Assembly (NCBI GenBank): GCA_004377275.1
Contig: SOIC01000142.1
Location: forward strand, 1 to 6,501
Direction: 5' to 3'
DNA from: Dehalococcoidia bacterium
GTDB lineage: Bacteria; Chloroflexota; Dehalococcoidia; E44-bin15
DNA length: 6,501 nt
Of the stretch, positions 4,559 through 6,501 are shown piece by piece; within the stretch, counting starts at the first letter, position 1, and the number at the start of each line of letters is the position of its first letter. The notes under the pieces were generated by a model, which searched no databases, was not told where the DNA came from, and saw only the letters and a program-made list of their open reading frames with translations. Both the position numbers and the translations under genes were made by a program.

Positions 4559-6501
4559 TCACGTTGTGGGGATGTTGCGTTCCAGCAGGGCTTCGAGGAT
4601 GAGCTGTGCTGCCCTCTTATCCAGGGGCTCGTTGTTGTTGCCACACTTGGGCGATTGGATGCAACTGGGGCAGCCGCTCTCACAGGGGCACTCTGAGATC
4701 GCTTTAAGCGTTGCCTGCCAGAGCTCCTCAATTAGTTCGAAGCCCTTCTCGGCAATGCCGATGCCGCCGGGGTGGGCATCATAGATAAATACCTGGGCGT
4801 TACCAGTGTCGGGGTGCGCCGGTGTGGAAAGGCCCCCGATGTCGTTTCTATCGCACAGGGCGAACAAGGGTAGGAGGGCGATGGCGGCATGTTCGGTGGC
4901 ATGAAGCCCCCCGGCGAGATCAAGCCCCCTTGTGGCAAGCTGGGGGATAACATGCCGCGGTATATCGAACCAGAGGGCGATGGTGGGGAAGGTCTGTGAT
5001 GGTAGGTCGAGTGGCTCCTCCCCGATAACCTCCTCGGTGAACTGCCTCCGCTTTCTGAAGCCCACCACTGTCGTGGTGACCGCCACCTCGCCCAGGTGGA
5101 CGTGCACCTCTCCTGCCTCCTTCCCCCGATTCACTCTAGAGATCGATAGGTCGGTGGTGTCTTTCGTTTGGGTATAGTAATCGGCGTCTATGGGCCGGGC
5201 ATAGGCAGTGCGCGATGAGATGTCCAGCTCGCTGACCAGGTAGGCTTCTCCTTGGTGAAGGTAGATGGCGCCGGGGTGGATCTGGAAAAAGGCCACCGCT
5301 GCCTCCACTGTCTCTAGCTCCCCATACCCCTGCGAGATATCGACCACAGTGTAGCGGTCGGAGGAAGCGGAGCGGATGTTAACCTCATTGGCCGGGTAGG
5401 TGACGCGGGGCGAGGGGTACCACCTCCCCTGGCGATTTCTGAGCAACCCATCATCCAGGAGCTCATCCCTTACCTCGGCGAAGCTTGCGCTAAAAATTTC
5501 CCCATCTATATCATCCAGGGGGCGCTCCCAGGCGGCGCATAGGAGATGGTGCTTCAGGATATAGGGGTTAGCCTGATTGATGAGGACATGTTCGTAACTT
5601 TTGCCGAAGAAGGCCTCTGGATGGCGCATGAAATACTGGTCCAGGGGGTTATCCAAAGCGATGAGGAAGCTCAGCGACCTTTCCCTTCCCCGGCCGCTCC
5701 TTCCCGCCTGCTGCCAGGTGCTGGCAATGCTCCCCGGGTAGCCAGTGAGCACTGTCGCATCGAGGTTGCCAATATCAACCCCAAGCTCCAGGGCGGTGGT
5801 CGCCACCACTCCCAAAAGCTCGCCCTCGAAGAGCTGGCGCTCGATCTGACGTCGCTCGTCAGGGAGGTAGCCAGCGCGGTAAGGTTTTATTCTTTGGGCC
5901 AGCTCCGCTCTCTCCTTCGCCAATTGATCCCTGGCATAAATATAGATAAGCTCGGTGAGCTTTCGCGACCGGGTAAAGGTGATGGTGCGCCGCCCATCGC
6001 TCACCAGCTCGGTGAACAGCAAGGTGGCCTCGGTGTTGGCGCTGCGCCTGGTTGCACCGGCTCGGTCAATGATGGGGGGATTCCAGAAGACGAAATCCTT
6101 TCCTCCGTGGGGGGAGCCATCCTCATCGATTACCTCAAAGGGGAGCCCCACCAGCCGCTCGATATGCTCACCGGGGTTGGCAATGGTGGCCGAGCAGCAG
6201 ATAAACTGGGGGTTTGCCCCATAGAGGGCGCAGAGACGCCTCAGCCGGCGCAGCACATTGGCCACATGGGAGCCAAAGATGCCCCGATAAACATGGGCTT
6301 CATCCACTACTACATAGCGAAGCTGGCGCAGAAACCTTGACCAGGACTCGTGGTGGGGCAGAATGCCCAGGTGAAGCATATCGGGGTTGGTGAGCACCAG
6401 CCGTGCCGATCGCTTGATTTCGACCCGCTCCTCTGGCGGGGTATCGCCATCGAAGATGGCACACTCCAGTCCTGGGAGGAGGGAGGCGGAGGGTTGGGGG
6501 A
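4559..6501 (-). CDS. DEAD/DEAH-box helicase with DUF1998 and C-terminal cysteine cluster (MrfA/YprA-like), N-terminus missing
   Basis: About 646 residues are visible; the frame is open to the right edge, so the true start, Q motif and Walker A lie outside. Numbering from the first full codon, motifs run in order: VLTNPDMLH (motif Ib region, 35-43), DEAH (66-69, bases 6304-6293), SAT (motif III, 103-105), TFTRSRK (174-180), TTALELGVDIG (motif V, 234-244) and QQAGRSGRGR (motif VI, 263-272). The C-terminal part has GGLHATEHA...LCDRNDIGG and YDAHPGGIGIAEKG, typical of DUF1998. It ends with a cysteine cluster C604, C606, C610, C613, C619 (bases 4690-4643) that should bind zinc. This is the architecture of Bacillus MrfA (YprA) and eukaryotic Hrq1, ATP-driven DNA helicases in repair of mitomycin-type or crosslink damage. 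Repair is therefore likely here, but inferred. The usual full length of about 750 means roughly 100 residues are cut off. A nuclease partner (MrfB) could lie outside. Confidence 0.95.
   Translation of the reverse strand, partial: PQPSASLLPGLECAIFDGDTPPEERVEIKRSARLVLTNPDMLHLGILPHHESWSRFLRQLRYVVVDEAHVYRGIFGSHVANVLRRLRRLCALYGANPQFICCSATIANPGEHIERLVGLPFEVIDEDGSPHGGKDFVFWNPPIIDRAGATRRSANTEATLLFTELVSDGRRTITFTRSRKLTELIYIYARDQLAKERAELAQRIKPYRAGYLPDERRQIERQLFEGELLGVVATTALELGVDIGNLDATVLTGYPGSIASTWQQAGRSGRGRERSLSFLIALDNPLDQYFMRHPEAFFGKSYEHVLINQANPYILKHHLLCAAWERPLDDIDGEIFSASFAEVRDELLDDGLLRNRQGRWYPSPRVTYPANEVNIRSASSDRYTVVDISQGYGELETVEAAVAFFQIHPGAIYLHQGEAYLVSELDISSRTAYARPIDADYYTQTKDTTDLSISRVNRGKEAGEVHVHLGEVAVTTTVVGFRKRRQFTEEVIGEEPLDLPSQTFPTIALWFDIPRHVIPQLATRGLDLAGGLHATEHAAIALLPLFALCDRNDIGGLSTPAHPDTGNAQVFIYDAHPGGIGIAEKGFELIEELWQATLKAISECPCESGCPSCIQSPKCGNNNEPLDKRAAQLILEALLERNIPTT

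Noticed and set aside
5546..6340. Long open frame of 264 codons on the plus strand
   Set aside because: It lies entirely opposite the helicase, whose conserved motifs are unmistakable on the minus strand. The plus-strand peptide matches no family I recognise and is the kind of antisense frame GC-rich coding DNA produces.
6395..6397. GTG at 6397 as the helicase start
   Set aside because: The frame continues in family-like sequence to the window edge (DGDTPPEERVEIKRSARL), and the helicase ATP-binding motifs have not yet appeared. This GTG is an internal valine.

Overview
This window is a tightly packed bacterial chromosome segment with moderately high GC. All seven protein genes are read from the minus strand, so transcription runs from high to low coordinates. 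The gene set (MrfA/YprA-type helicase, CorA, YhhQ, a metallo-beta-lactamase-fold hydrolase, a Mut7-C RNase, an AcuC-type deacetylase and an AmmeMemoRadiSam radical SAM enzyme) contains no phage, plasmid, insertion-sequence or CRISPR signals. It looks like a core or housekeeping neighbourhood of a free-living, probably anaerobic or environmental prokaryote. The combination and protein style resemble Chloroflexota (Dehalococcoidia-like) genomes, but that placement is an impression from the proteins and was not tested.

Layout in transcription order. (1) 6501-4559: the C-terminal ~650 residues of a superfamily 2 helicase with a DUF1998/cysteine-cluster C-terminus; its N-terminus lies beyond the right edge. 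(2) A 148-base gap holding a good sigma70-type promoter candidate just before corA. (3) 4410-3466: CorA divalent-cation channel. (4) 3428-2751: YhhQ queuosine-precursor transporter, GTG start, 37 bases after corA. (5) 2699-1929: MBL-fold metallohydrolase, 51 bases further on, with a small possible hairpin in the gap. (6) 1832-1356: Mut7-C PIN-like RNase with a zinc ribbon, after a 96-base gap. (7) 1359-238: AcuC-type histone-deacetylase-family enzyme, overlapping the RNase gene by four bases (ATGA). (8) 209-1: the N-terminal 69 residues of the AmmeMemoRadiSam radical SAM enzyme, cut by the left edge.

The genes probably form one or two read-through units: corA onward from the promoter near 4432-4459, possibly with an additional unmapped start before the RNase gene. 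The strongest linkage is RNase-AcuC-AmrS, with a 4-base overlap followed by a 28-base gap. The first pair combines nucleic-acid metabolism and protein or small-molecule deacetylation; the last gene belongs to a conserved but functionally unexplained three-protein system (radical SAM, MEMO-type, AMMECR1-type). CorA and YhhQ are membrane importers and the helicase is a probable DNA-repair enzyme. No clearly new multi-gene system is evident; the best lead is the RNase/deacetylase/radical-SAM cluster. No stretch longer than 150 bases lacks a gene.
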